Part shown: in pieces, positions 24,138 to 36,336 of the stretch
How the letters are laid out: every line of letters begins with the position of its first letter
How positions within the stretch are numbered: position 1 is the stretch's first letter
Assembly: GCA_026874595.1 (NCBI GenBank)
Contig: CM049322.1
Location: forward strand, 10,690,400-10,754,399
DNA: 64,000 bases
DNA from: Sipunculus nudus
Taxonomy: Eukaryota; Annelida; Sipuncula; Golfingiida; Sipunculidae
Reading direction: 5' to 3'
Made by a program: the position numbers and the translations under genes
Notes under the pieces: model-generated
What the model saw: the letters and a program-made list of their open reading frames with translations, nothing else
Told to the model about the DNA's origin: nothing
Database searches by the model: none

Positions 24138-24314
24138 CAGAAGTAGATCCAGGGCAGGGGTCTGGAACCCCCCCCCTTTTTTTGCAGCCACAGCTACCTT
24201 TTCTTAAAGGTTTCAGACCACAATTCACTGCCTGGACTCCCCCTTTTCGGGCCTTGGGCACCTCAGGTTTTGTCATTAGACACCTCCTTTTCTTAAATCC
24301 TGGATCCGCCCCTG
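24138..24314. mobile_element. GGCGGATCC-ended MITE, copy 2
   Basis: Ends CAGAAGTAGATCCAGGG and CCTGGATCCGCCCCTG are imperfect inverted repeats. GATAG flanks it on both sides (24133-24137 and 24315-24319), a likely 5-bp target duplication. A C run and T-rich stretch follow the left end as in the other copies. Confidence 0.7.
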
Positions 24315-24319
24315 GATAG

Positions 24320-25195
24320 TATCAACATAATTTGGCAGTCTCTATATAAAAAGAAAAATGTTTGACGTCTAATAGGCATCAATCTATTATAAATATATTA
24401 CTATAGACTACTATAGTATATTTTAAATTAGAAATGTGTAGTATAAAACAAGCAACACATCTTCATAGTTCTTGACATATTTTCTGGACATGCTACTTAA
24501 TGTTATTGACAAAATACCAAGAGTGGGTTCACTTTGCACAAAATAAATGAAGGTTCACAAGCAGAAAGGTGTGAATTCATAAAGAAAAAAATGTACCTGG
24601 GATCACTATATATATATCTGTTTCACTTCCCCTGTCAACCTGTGTTTTTGCGATTATTTTTCTGCAAGTCAAGGACGCCAAAACTTTTTGTCCTCAGGGC
24701 AGAATAAGGAAAAATGCATAACTAACTATTACAGAAAAATAATAACCTACTTTTTCATTTTCCTGTAAACAATTTAAACAATTTTCTGAGTGACTAGTTT
24801 ATTTTGTAGCGACATCTTGCAATTAATCTGTGAAATCTCAGGCAACAAATAATGACGTCAAAATAGACATGACATACAAAAGAGTCACCCACATTCATGG
24901 GACCAATAAACAAGAGCTGCCGACCCCTGTTTACAGTTGGAATTGTATTGTTCTCGTGCACGCACGCCATTGTTACGTCAAATTACATCATATTCATATC
25001 CAAGGAGAATAAACAATGGCCACTTCCTAGGGACTTTATGAACCATGGATATATATGAGACCTGTCAACCAGGCCATGAAGTAAATAATATTTAAATCAT
25101 TAACATGTAAGGTACCAAAAATTATGCATTTGCCTCTTTATGGTACTGGTGCAAAGTTTGTTTGCCAAGATTGTCTTATGTAGAGATAATTGTGA
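24320..25195. other. Non-coding, no gene seen
   Basis: A/T-rich spacer without recognisable features. Confidence 0.5.
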
Positions 25196-26088
25196 ACAAG
25201 TGGCCCATGGGCCATGACGCTCAGCTGAATTCAAGGAATGTTGAACAATGAGCAAAATGACTGCCAGAGTTCAAACAAATCATGAATATGGTGAAGAGTC
25301 CTTAGAAATGGGTTTCAGTGGGCTTTTGGACAGATGACAACTTTATTAGAAGGTCTCATAAATGGAAAAAAATGCGTAAAAATTTGAAAAAAAAAAAAAT
25401 ACAGGTCATGCCACAAGTCTGCAGGAACTGATGAAAAACTCCATGATCAATATATATCCAAAGAATCATGGCTATCAAGGCATTAGTTATTCAGATACTG
25501 GAGCTTTTGTTTGTAACCAATTTTTAATTATTCTTGGGGGTATTTATGATCCATATAGCTCAGAGAATATGGGTAACAGAAACCTAATTTCAGGTTTCCA
25601 AGGAGATTTTTCATTAGTCTACTTGGATGTCAATTAAGAAGATTCTAGGTTCAGCAGTTACAGTTTGTACCATGTTAACAGATGACCACTTCATTTTAAG
25701 ATCTCATAAATAGAGAAAAAAAAGCCTAAAAAATTGAAAAAAAAATATAGGTGGCGCCACCAGTTTGCAGGAACTGATGGAACACTTCATGATCAATATG
25801 CCTGCAAAGAATCATGGAGATCACTGCATTACGTATTCAGATACTGGAGCTTTTGTATAAATTTTTTAATTATTTTGAGGGATACTTACTACGAAGGATA
25901 TGGGTAGCAGAGACCTAATTTCATGTTTTCACAGAGAGTTTTTATGAACCTCCTTCGATGTCAAGTTAGAGGAATAGAGGTCCAGCGGTTAAGATTTGTG
26001 CCCTGTTAACAGATTCCCATAGCTTTAAGGATATGAGTAACAGAGACCTGATTCTAGGTATTCAAGGAGACATTTCATGGACCTCTCT
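25196..26088 (+). mobile_element. Family-2 copy, 3'-truncated
   Basis: The 5' end reads CAAGTGGCCCATGGGCCATG then GCTCAGCTGA. Two to three ~250-bp units follow, with GGGTAACAG, GACCTAATTTCA and GGTGGCGCCACC (25750-25761). The copy breaks off at 26088, where the 71-bp direct repeat begins. Confidence 0.6.
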
Positions 26089-26159
26089 GGATTCTAGACA
26101 GGGCTTAACTGTCCGCAAGTTGGCCTGCTCGGTGTTTAATCGTTCGTCATAAAATGGTG
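26089..26159 (+). repeat. 71-bp direct repeat, left copy
   Basis: GGATTCTAGACAGGGCTTAA, CTGTCCGCAAGTTGG and AATCGTTCGTCATAAAATGG occur here and at 28851-28921 with only a few differences. The copies bracket 2.7 kb that contains the possible exons at 27783-28602. Confidence 0.85.
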
Positions 26160-27782
26160 GAGAGGCTGAATGGGGTCAGTAAACCTAGTCGTGCTCAGTT
26201 GCTCGTGCAAATTTCACGAAATTTTATAACCCCCTATTTATATTATATTATACTAAACAAATATACAAATATTCATTTTGTTCTGTTGTCTGGTCTCCGG
26301 AGTCATGCTTTGTACGTTTCCATCTCTTAGAAATGCAAATAAAAATTAAAAAAGAGCACTACTGTATTTCAGTAAAACCTCAACATTTTTTACCACCAAC
26401 TGAACCTCAACAAAAAATTGACGCATTTCCGAGGAGGTCGTCCAAGCGAGGTCTGATACAAAGAAAGGATTGGGATCATGAAGAATATGGTCGTAATTTT
26501 TAGATAGTCTCTAAATAAAGGTGTTATTAGGCATGGTTTTATTGTATGTATTCGTTTTTTTTTTTTCATATTTAGTGAGTTCAACGGAAAATGTAAGGAG
26601 ACCAGAACAAGGCTGATTTCTCAAAACCCGGATGATCCCAGAGAGGCGTCCCTGTATGGCGATTCAGCATTAGGTCAGTCACGTAAACGCAATCTTGATC
26701 CCCGCTCGTCAAATCTTCTTAGATCCTAATCATCGTGCAATACACTGGGCACCAGGTCACGTGATATTTACTGTTAATGCATAATATGGCAAAGCGGTGT
26801 CCATATGGATAAACCTTTATATAAATGTGTGTCCTGAATCTATAACCCACCAAATGTAAATCTTCTATTTATGTCAGATAAGAAGGCTGTAGGTTTAAAA
26901 AATGACAATGATAATACGTATGCATATATTGCTTTTTTTTAAGAAGGTAATTACACAAACTACAATTCCTTAAGTGTATATTTTTTTAATTTTAAAAACA
27001 ATCGCGTCTTAGTTCAGAATAACTGCGTGATTATCGCTCATTATATTTTATTTGAAATCTAAAAGGAGTAGCATTTCCTGAAATACTTTTTAATGAACCT
27101 ACTTGCGAGCTAACACAGTCATGAAGAAAGCTTTAAATTTGATATAAATAATGCATTGCAGTGCATTAGGGTGTTAAACATAAAATATAAGGTTGATCAT
27201 ATAATACAAACAGAACAGGCACCCTTAACTTATCCTGGACCATTTTTAACGGAATCATACTAAACCTCAAAAGTCTGGATGGGAGGTTTACAGGGGTAGA
27301 TAATTTTATTACACTATCAATAAAAAAATCATTTTTTTATTGGTGGAGTTTCTTTGGTGTTTCTAGAGGCAAGACGATTGATTCTTTTTTTCACTTTTTT
27401 GTTTCTTCTGCCCATGCTCAGCCCGAATTTGAAACATGGTTTATTTTTTTAATGCTTTTATGGCAAATTAAAAGCCATAGGTGACAGGATTTGCGCATAA
27501 AATTTATTTTTGACATTAAGCTAAATTCCAAGCTTGTACACTTCCACGCACACTGCCTATTTTCGCTCATTTGCATTTGTGGGTTGGGGAGAGAAAGGTT
27601 GCCGTTCCTGTGATCCCCCGCTGAATACAAACATCTGGGTAAATGTTCACTTTACATAAATACTGGTTAATTTACAGTTGGCACTATGTACACTCCTGGT
27701 TTCAGTTTCAGCACTTTCTGGGTTGCGTATTTCTGCCCATCGGAGTACATGCAGGACCTCAGTTTGATATTCTCAGTAATAC
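26160..27782. other. Non-coding, no gene seen
   Basis: A/T-rich. Frames at 26390 and 27418 (minus) have no motif. Confidence 0.45.
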
Positions 27783-28602
27783 ATGATCATGAAAGACGCC
27801 GATGTGGCCACAGCTACGTCACTCAGAGATACACTGTGTATGCCGTCTGTCAACTTCATCTACCAGCCAAAGTCATACGATAGTACGTATCTATCTGTCT
27901 TTCCGCATATATTTGGTATTATAGTTAGAATACTAAATTACAGTTCTCATACACATACTCTATCAACTCGCATATTGTGACACTTTCGTTGTTATTGTCA
28001 TCAAGGGTAAACAAGATCTGCCGCATTTCTACGACTCGCTACTGGCACCTATAGCGCTACCTAGTGGCCAGTGATATAGAGTAACCACAGTCTGATGAAA
28101 GCGGACGAAACTGTCATAACAAGGTAGTTGATTGTGGATGTGTAAGAACTGTTATTTTATATCCTCCTCCTCTCCCTCTCCTCTAACTCTTTCTCTTTCT
28201 CTCTGCAGCTGAATTCACGTGCTTCTCTGTCTTCGAATATCTGTCCTCTAGCGCGGTTCCCTTTGCTTCATTATATCCACCATTCCTTTATTGTCAACGT
28301 ATGTTTATAATGTTCCCTTCTATCATATTAATAATAAATTATGATAATTATGATATAACCTTTATGGTTAAAGGTATATTTAACTTACTCTACTAATGTT
28401 GAGGTCAGGAAATTTTACGTAAATTTACATTTATTTATCACCGACACTTGATTCCTAGATTATCATATGTACATGTCTATTCTTTTTATTCTCACTCACA
28501 AGAAATACTTTAAGCTACCCACATGGATATCAAGTTATATTTCGTCGGTAATAACCCTCATTGTTTTAATCACAGGTTGTATGAAGGACCAGGTACCAAG
28601 CG
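27783..28602 (+). CDS. Possible three-exon gene fragment, unknown product
   Basis: Three segments have good splice signals and keep one open frame when read in order: 27783-27882 (ATG at 27783, donor GTACGT), 28209-28298 (long pyrimidine tract then CTCTCTGCAG acceptor, donor GTATGT) and 28576-28602 (TTTTAATCACAG acceptor, donor GTAAGT). All junctions are phase 1, and the two inner segments are 90 and 27 nt. The first segment is richer in C/G at third codon positions than nearby frames and includes the residues DADVATATSLRD. No known family is recognised and no later exon could be assigned. A chance arrangement is possible, and the region lies between direct repeats, so it may be transposon-borne. 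Confidence 0.25.
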
Positions 28603-28850
28603 GTAAGTGCACCACTTTCCCTAGTTCTTTCCTTCCAATGCTGATATACATTATTAACCTAATTATCGCCCTGCCTAAATCGGAGTTGGATGGTGTTATG
28701 GTCCCTGGCTCCAGGCTCATTTCCAGCAATCGAAAACCAGGCATAAATGTACATATTTGTCATACACGCTTGACAACTAGGGATTACAAATCCAAATTCC
28801 ACAAGGGTCATTAAGAAAATTATGATTCGCTCCCAATTCGTTCGATGTTA

Positions 28851-28921
28851 GGATTCTAGACAGGGCTTAACTGTCCGCAAGTTGGTCTTCTGGGTGTTCA
28901 ATCGTTCGTCATAAAATGGTG
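28851..28921 (+). repeat. 71-bp direct repeat, right copy
   Basis: Partner of 26089-26159. The flanks of the two copies are unrelated, so the repeat unit itself is about 71 bp. Confidence 0.85.
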
Positions 28922-31900
28922 CTGCTCTGCTAGATTACACGAATCTCATTTTGACCAACGGGGCGGGCGGTGCTATGCAACTTTGATGACGCCTTGTTCA
29001 TTTTACACAACGATTTGTTTGTCATCTACAACGTTAAAGCAAATAGCTTTTTCATCGAAATCATTTCTAAATTTCAATATTGTGAAACAATCCTTATTAT
29101 AAATTCACCTTTGTTGAGGCTTTGTCAACATTACAGCTCAGACGCCATCTACCCCTTTTGTAGGCTTTTGGTTAGAAATTGTACGACATAACTGGGATGG
29201 TCAGTAAATCATTGCAAGTCAGGAATTTAACAAAGCCAGGAAAATATCGGGCTCTACCAGGATGGGGTTTAAGGAACTAGAAGTCACAAACAAAGTTAAG
29301 GTTTTTCTGAGCGTTACTTAGGTCAACTACGGTGTGTTCATTAATATTTATCACAGAATGATCGCGATAAACCAAACAAAAAAATACGTAAATTGTTGTC
29401 AAGCCATCCCATGTTTAGTTTGGAAACTAATTATGTCTAGAGGGCACACTTGACACTCCATTTATGCGCTGCTATGAACAATGATAACACACCTCACAAA
29501 CGCATAATATATAGCCTGTTGACAATAGGTATATTATTCAACAAAAAAGTTCGCATTGTCATTTACACCATAAAAGTGTGTAGTTCACGTTCAAATATAA
29601 AGTTCGTCATCATGTGATGTTATTTCGGGTGTATAAATGAGCAAAATTGAAATGTATTGTAATTAAAAAAGCCACATTATCTTAGTCGTTATTAGAGAAA
29701 ATTGACAATGATTAATGCTCGACACAAACGTGACACAAACTAGTGCCGTATATCAGAAATGCGTAAAATTTATGGATATTATCTCTCTTCTTTTCTGAAA
29801 GAAATGAGAATATACGGTAACCAGGTTAATGTAAAGGGCTTCGCACGGGGACTTAACTCAAAACCCTACAAGTCTACGATAGTATGTTCCATAGTTGAAC
29901 GCCCATTTAAATTTGTTGATTTTTTCATAAACTCACAAATCAGATAGAGAAAGTATGTGCAACGGAGGAATAAAGGACAGGCTTAATTACCTAGAATGAA
30001 ACCTAAACCACACCTTGTATGATATTGTAGTATATCATTAAAATCAATATATGAGAAAACAGTCTATATTTACAACATCTCAACCAATCTGATGACGGCC
30101 GAGGTCACTGGCCACATGCTCAACAACTACATTTAACATCTGTTGATTGGTTGTTGAGTGACATAAATATTATAAAAATATAGTTGTCAAAGTGAGGTCA
30201 ATAACCCATGATAGAGGCCATGCCACGTGGCTAAAAAATAAAGAAGAAACAACGGATTGCAAAATATCTATGTTGGTTTTTGTTATATTTGTTTACATAT
30301 CCTATTAGGCCTTTGCTCCCTCATCAGCGATAGTGTCAAATTGTTTAAGAGAATAATCGCCATATTTCCAATAGGCAGCCCACCGTCGAATAGAATAACC
30401 GTTAAAGTAAATGATGGCACTGACCAGCTGTTGTACATAGTGTTTATAGTCCAGCGAGAATTCGTGTGGTCGTTGTTTCTTCATCTTGATATCAGAGGCG
30501 GACAAGGGATTTTTTACAAAATGGGTCTCACACAGTGAGACCGCGAAGCACTTTTCTCATTATAGGCGAGACTCGAAGCATCAAGAGAATTTTTTAACCA
30601 AATACTCTAATTTCTAAGATATTATTTTTTACGTACATTATAGTATTTTAGTTTTACCTTGTTCTTTTTATTGCAATTACTAAAACCTTAATACTCACAA
30701 CAGTAACAGAGAAACATGCTATTCTTTCTTCCATTTACATAAGCTTCGCATTTATCATAATGCCTTATGTTGTAATTGTATATGCTTTGCAATATGTACT
30801 TATAATAAAGTATTAAAGACAATGAATTGTGCAACCGAGATTGGTATCGAGCCCATCTGTCAAACAGATATTTCTAATATAAAAACCATTAAACATTAAC
30901 AGAATAATACGTCTTATAATATGTTTCATTCCGGATTAAGCACACACTAGCACCAGCTTATAATTACATATATTAATTGCACTTTAACGAGTAAAGTAGA
31001 AAGAGGGAGAGAGAGAGAAAAAAAAAAGAAATGAAAATTATGATTATTTCCACAGATATTTTTTATCCAATATTGAGCTTTTCTATCATTAGTCTAAGTA
31101 TGAGGGACTAGTCAAGAAGACGGAATTTGCTAAATCAAATTACCATAATTAAATTTTTGGTATCAGTAACTGTTCGTCTTGACACATTATCCACTGCAAC
31201 ATTTTGATGTAAAAACTAAATATTCGAAATGGGTTAAAGTAAATATTGAATATGAATATATGTTCACAATATATTTTGTTGCACAAAAACTGAAATATTG
31301 CCTTCATATTAATAACGTTGATCCTCTGAAATAAGACATAAACAAAATCATAAAAAAACATGCATGTCCCAAAAAATATAAACGTATAAATAGAAGTCAT
31401 CAAAAGAGTTTTAGGAATAAAACCATTGATAATATACATTGATTGATATTACTAGTTTTTAGGTGGGTTTTTTATTGAACCTCTTTTCCGGGAAGGCAGG
31501 AGACCGACAATGAACTTTGGGAATATTGCTCTACTAAAACGATAGCAAAAAACCTGACGTTTTGTTTTGAAAACATATCAGGTCTGAACAAGTAATCAAG
31601 CCTTGTTCTATGGATTACCTGAATTTTTAAGAAAAAAAGAATATTTTTCTTGATATTTTCCAACCATTTTGGTTGTTGTGGATGACATTTTAAACTTCCA
31701 TGTGACTCCTCTGAACCATGATAAGACACATTTTTCAAAGGTATCGTATCGTATGTTCGAAAATGTGTGTTTTTGCTATTTAAATATGTTAACTCGTTTT
31801 CCCTCACCTCAATTCTATGCTATATTGATTGGAAATAATTTCATACCATGAGGGGTTGTTGCTGTAATATGTTAATTTTGCCGATATAATATTACCAGAG

Positions 31901-33473
31901 AGACAGGTAGTGTGAAAAATGTTAATTCGCCGATATATTATTTCCAGAGGGACGGGAAGTGTGTTTCGTTGACAAGTGGAAACACGCTAGAACTGTAAGA
32001 ATAAAGGGACTTTGGTATTTAGTGCTTTAATCTGAAATAAAAATATTGATGTTTATTACTTTTACCTTCAGGGCGTATTTGTGATTTTGGATGAGTGTTT
32101 AGTAATTATAACAACAGTTAGGGAGTGACATGTAAGAACTCTATTAATTATCCACATTTTCCTCATTATAATAGTTGAATTTTTTTTTCAACACCTGGCC
32201 GAAGATTATTGGTAAATATTACACAAATAGGGTGGCAGAAGTGGAGCTGAACAGAAAAAAAAAACATAAAGTTTCTATGGTAAACACCAAGCCCATCTAC
32301 CTTAAAATGGCTCCTTTCCCAATGGAGCTGACGCTATTCTGATTCTACACAGGAATGGATAGGGGTATGTTGAGAAAGGTAACAATCGTACTTTTGATTC
32401 TCGTGTTTATTTTTCTTATTCAGGATGTCTGTATGTCTGTCTGTCTCTTGTTTCAAAATATGTATCTTTTGTTTGTAATAGTCCGCGTACAGGAAATAAC
32501 CATTGTGAAAAACATATCAATCATAAACAAAGAGAAGAATGAAATATTTAGAATAGTCTATCTTCATTAATTGTAAAATATCGGTTTTCTTTACAAACGC
32601 ATCCCTTAAGTTATATTCAATAATTTTAGATAATTATTTCAAAATATTCAATTGTCATTCAAATGTTATTACACTTTTTTATAACGACGACAATAACCAA
32701 TATTTGTGCAAATTGCTAAAATCACAAAATGGCAACATCGTTTGAACTGTGTTTTGTCAATACGTCTCTGAATGAACTAATGATAGACAAAGGTTTAATT
32801 TGGTGTTGTATGCACCAACATTTTAAGAGAAAATGAAAAACAGTTCTGTAGGCCTTCTGCCTATATCTGATAATGCACGGCCTTGGGCTTCCAAGGAAAG
32901 TTTAAACAAAATAATTCCTGTCAAAAAATGACTCCTGCAGCTGTGATTAATTACATGTTTATATCTCCTTAGAAAACATTTTGGCGGATATTTTGTGCAT
33001 CTGTATACTCGTTGACTCTTATTTGTGGCTCTTTTACTCTAAAAATATATACTTATACGCCAAACGGGGATGACATACATGTCATTCACATTATGGTTTC
33101 AAAGTAACAGAACCAAGTTAGCATTACCTTCAAAACCAGTGACATGTAGGTCATTACCTACCTGTTTACGTGCGTCGACACTAAAAAAAAGTTGTAAAGC
33201 TAACCCGATATAAGTTACTGCATAAAATGTAATGGCGCGGGGGATGGCGCGGAGGGGGGGGGGGGTGTCTTGTGTGGATTAGGTGGCTGTTATGATATTG
33301 ATTTGTAAATATTCAATTTCGTGCCACCTACATTTTTGTATGTGACAAAAAATTATGAAAGTGGCCTTCGCAAGGCATGTGTATGATACAAACTCCTAAA
33401 CTAATGATGGTAAAAATAGACAATACATCCACCTCACTACCTAAACATCCGAGTTTCCATCAAATTTCTCATC

Positions 33474-33476
<3 letters not shown>
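28922..33476. other. Long A/T-rich stretch, no gene seen
   Basis: No frame here shows a recognisable domain; the longest are about 90-111 codons and A/T-driven. A 45-bp near-duplicate lies at 31870-31962 (GTTAATT...GCCGATATA...CCAGAG). A G run sits near 33250. Confidence 0.45.

Positions 33477-33555
<79 letters not shown>
33477..33555. repeat. (TA)n microsatellite
   Basis: About 79 bp of TA alternation. Confidence 0.97.
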
Positions 33556-33561
<6 letters not shown>

Positions 33562-34137
33562 TTTATTTTGACAATTCTGAAGTCAAGGTGTTTGTTATAT
33601 GCATCTACAGCTTTTTAAATCATTACAGTCATGTATGTTATATTGATATCTGAATCCAGACTCTAAAGCCGCCGAGATAGGCCATTGGTATATCAATTTT
33701 AATCAGCAAACATCAGTTGGAGACATTTTGTATATAATTACGGAGATCAAATGGACAAACATTTCATTTCAATCATTTTAGATGCATATGCTTATTAAAC
33801 TGTCAAAACACTATAACATTTACTTAACTGCTGCCGGCCTAGAGAGCGCTAACTCGTTATAACACATGAGCTTATGAGATAGTCAATATAAACGTGAAAA
33901 TTAAGATCAGTGATTTCCAAGTTATGATCCGTACGTTATTGGCCTTCGGCACAAGTCTATGAGTAAGGGTTCGAATAGTTATTGTAGAGTCAAAACTCAC
34001 AAAAGTCTCTTCACTTCATGTTTTATCTCTTCTTAAGTTGGAGCTCACTGTGAAAAATGTATTCACTCTTCAGACTCCTAGTGTTGAATACTGCCATGTT
34101 CACTGAGTTGCAAATAGAGGTATAGCATAAGAGTATG

Positions 34138-34181
<44 letters not shown>

Positions 34182-34974
34182 GAGAAGAAGAGAGAGACAA
34201 AGAGAGAGACATAGAGAGAGAGGGGGTTGACGGACAGACAAAGATAGAGGATATAGTTCAAGCTCAAGTGTTTTGAGTGTTTATTATTGAGAATGATTGT
34301 ACCTTATCAGTGAAGTATTACTTAACAACTTTAAAATTAGATATCTCCCGTGTAAAATGAGTTAGTGTTACAGGTTATACTGAACCTTAATCATGGGCAT
34401 GAGTTACCTTGCCCTTGACTCAGTCATTTCCCTCCTGCGTTGCTTGTGCAAAAAGACAGACGTGGAAAGATGTTGGTTCTGATAACAATGGTTATGTCTG
34501 CCAAGATCCCATGTAAGGGTGACATGTTGAGTCCCTCTTATAATTCAGATGACTAAACTAATTGCATTTTTATTTACCATGATTCATGTAAAATACGGGG
34601 GCGCTCCATAAATATTAATAAAGCTAGGTATGTTAGATCAACTTTTGCAAGGAAGAAAATGTAATGAACCACATATTTTGTTCCTGTCTACCTTAATAAC
34701 CCCTATATATGTTTAATGTTATTAACAGTAAGTTAAACGTTGTTATCGCACACGCCTTTGCAATAACCAGGTGAATATTGGCAGATACTATTCAGTTGTA
34801 AAGCGACATACTATGGTATGTTTGTACATAACGGATATGGTGCGCTCTATCTTGCTGGAGATAACCGTCAGAATTTTCATTAAATGATAGATTTACTAAT
34901 TACATCGACATAAAACAAATCCATTCCGGTTTCGGACTACTTAACATGGAAGTATTTTATGCTTACTCCGTTTG
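33556..34974. other. Spacer with TA and GA tracts
   Basis: Contains (TA)n at 34141-34178 followed by a GA-rich tract to about 34230. No gene seen. Confidence 0.55.
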
Positions 34975-35130
34975 TTTATCCTAGCAATAACCAGGTCCTG
35001 TGATTACTGCGCCTGCGAGGACCATTTGTGCCACCGTCCGTCTGGTAGGTCATACAATCGAAAAACCCATGAAAGGCACACTCGTTTGTGGTCGATAGAC
35101 GGCTGGTGGCCACGGCCTTCCCATCAAGCC
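34975..35130. repeat. Dispersed SINE-like repeat, copy 2
   Basis: Shares ordered blocks with 1622-1740 (ATAACCAGG, ACTGCGCCTGCGAG, CTTCCCATCAAG). The B-box-like motif is degraded (CATACAATCGAAAAACCC). Likely an old SINE copy. Confidence 0.4.
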
Positions 35131-35932
35131 TGCAAGCTCATCTCGAATGAAAATCTAGCTTTTAGTCATGTGCTCTATCCCTGAGACACAGAAGCCGGTT
35201 ACGCAACTGGAGTGTTAGCAGGTGTCATCTTCAGTTATCAGTACACTTAGATATAAGGTAAACAGCATTTGAATTAGATACGTTTAACATAATCAAATAT
35301 ACATATTTATACAACTCGTTACTTGGAGTAATGGAAGTTTTGCAATTGACGTTATTTTAGATCAAGGAAAATTAAAAGTAGGGAAATGTCATATTTTTTA
35401 TATTTTTTTTATATTATTGTACAATTTTGGATGCACATTATGTAGCGAAATCACTGAGAAAAACGTATGTTGTACAGTGCCAGTTATGCCCATGAAAGCA
35501 CACTGCCTTAATAATATGACGATTAAATTATTAAATGTTTGAATATCGTGCCCGGATTGTTGGATTAGCTGATAGCTGGATAGATAGGTATATAAATAGA
35601 GGCACAGACAGACAAACAGCTACATGCCCGGCACTCAGACCTTGAGTCGGAGACGTATGAAAAATCGAGTGAGTAATTTAGACATATTTACAGATATAAC
35701 CTACAGATATAACCTACACTTGTTTATATTACTAGGGCACCGAGGGAAGTTTATTTTACCACTTATGTTCTCCAAACTGTGCCCCCGTGACAACTGATTA
35801 TCCAATCTATTAGAGTGATTAATCCTTCCTGTTTATTATTTAGGTGAAGTGAACAAAGAAATGTACGTCCCAGCAGATGTTATATTAAAAGCACGCCTTT
35901 GAAAATCCCAGATGATGAAATATCTAAGAATG
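35131..35932. other. Non-coding, no gene seen
   Basis: A/T-rich spacer without recognisable features. Confidence 0.5.
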
Positions 35933-35942
35933 AGTACTATCG

Positions 35943-36326
35943 TAGTCTCTCCGACAGACACCAGGTGCCGCTACCGCTCTTGCACCAGTACGTCTGTTAT
36001 TGGACGCCACTTTTTTTTTCAAGAATCTTGAAAAACGGAAGTGCCGTGGGCATGCGCAAGGAAACCCTCCTAGCATCTGGAGGTGAATCCAGAATGGATG
36101 TCGCCCTCGCACAAACCCGGCAGACCCCAACAAACACAAGTAAACAATATTGTTTGGCTGTGTGGCAGAAGTAATCCACTTTTGCTTGTCTACTGCAAGG
36201 ATGGTATAGTAGGGGGATTCCTTGCGCATGCCGAACAACACTTCCGTTTCTTAGAAAAATGGCGTCCAATAACAAATGTACTGGTGCAAGAGCGGTAGCG
36301 GCACCTGGCGTCTTTTGGGGAGACTA
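35943..36326. mobile_element. 384-bp MITE with long TIRs and 10-bp target duplication
   Basis: Long terminal inverted repeats begin TAGTCTC and include CCAGGTGCCGCTACCGCTCT, TGCACCAGTAC, TGTTATTGGACGCCA and, further in, CGGAAGTG and GCATGCGCAAGGAA. The element is flanked by AGTACTATCG on both sides (35933-35942 and 36327-36336). A 10-bp duplication with long TIRs is closest to Mutator-like (MULE) insertions, where 9-11 bp is usual; the assignment is tentative. The overlapping frames on both strands are shadows of the inverted repeat. Confidence 0.85.
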
Positions 36327-36336
36327 AGTACTATCG

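Noticed and set aside
26089-28921. 71-bp repeats as LTRs of a retrotransposon
   Set aside because: Too short, no TG...CA ends, no primer-binding site or gag-pol-like frame between them.
35899-36298. Four overlapping open frames of 71-105 codons
   Set aside because: They lie over the 384-bp MITE and mirror its inverted repeats.
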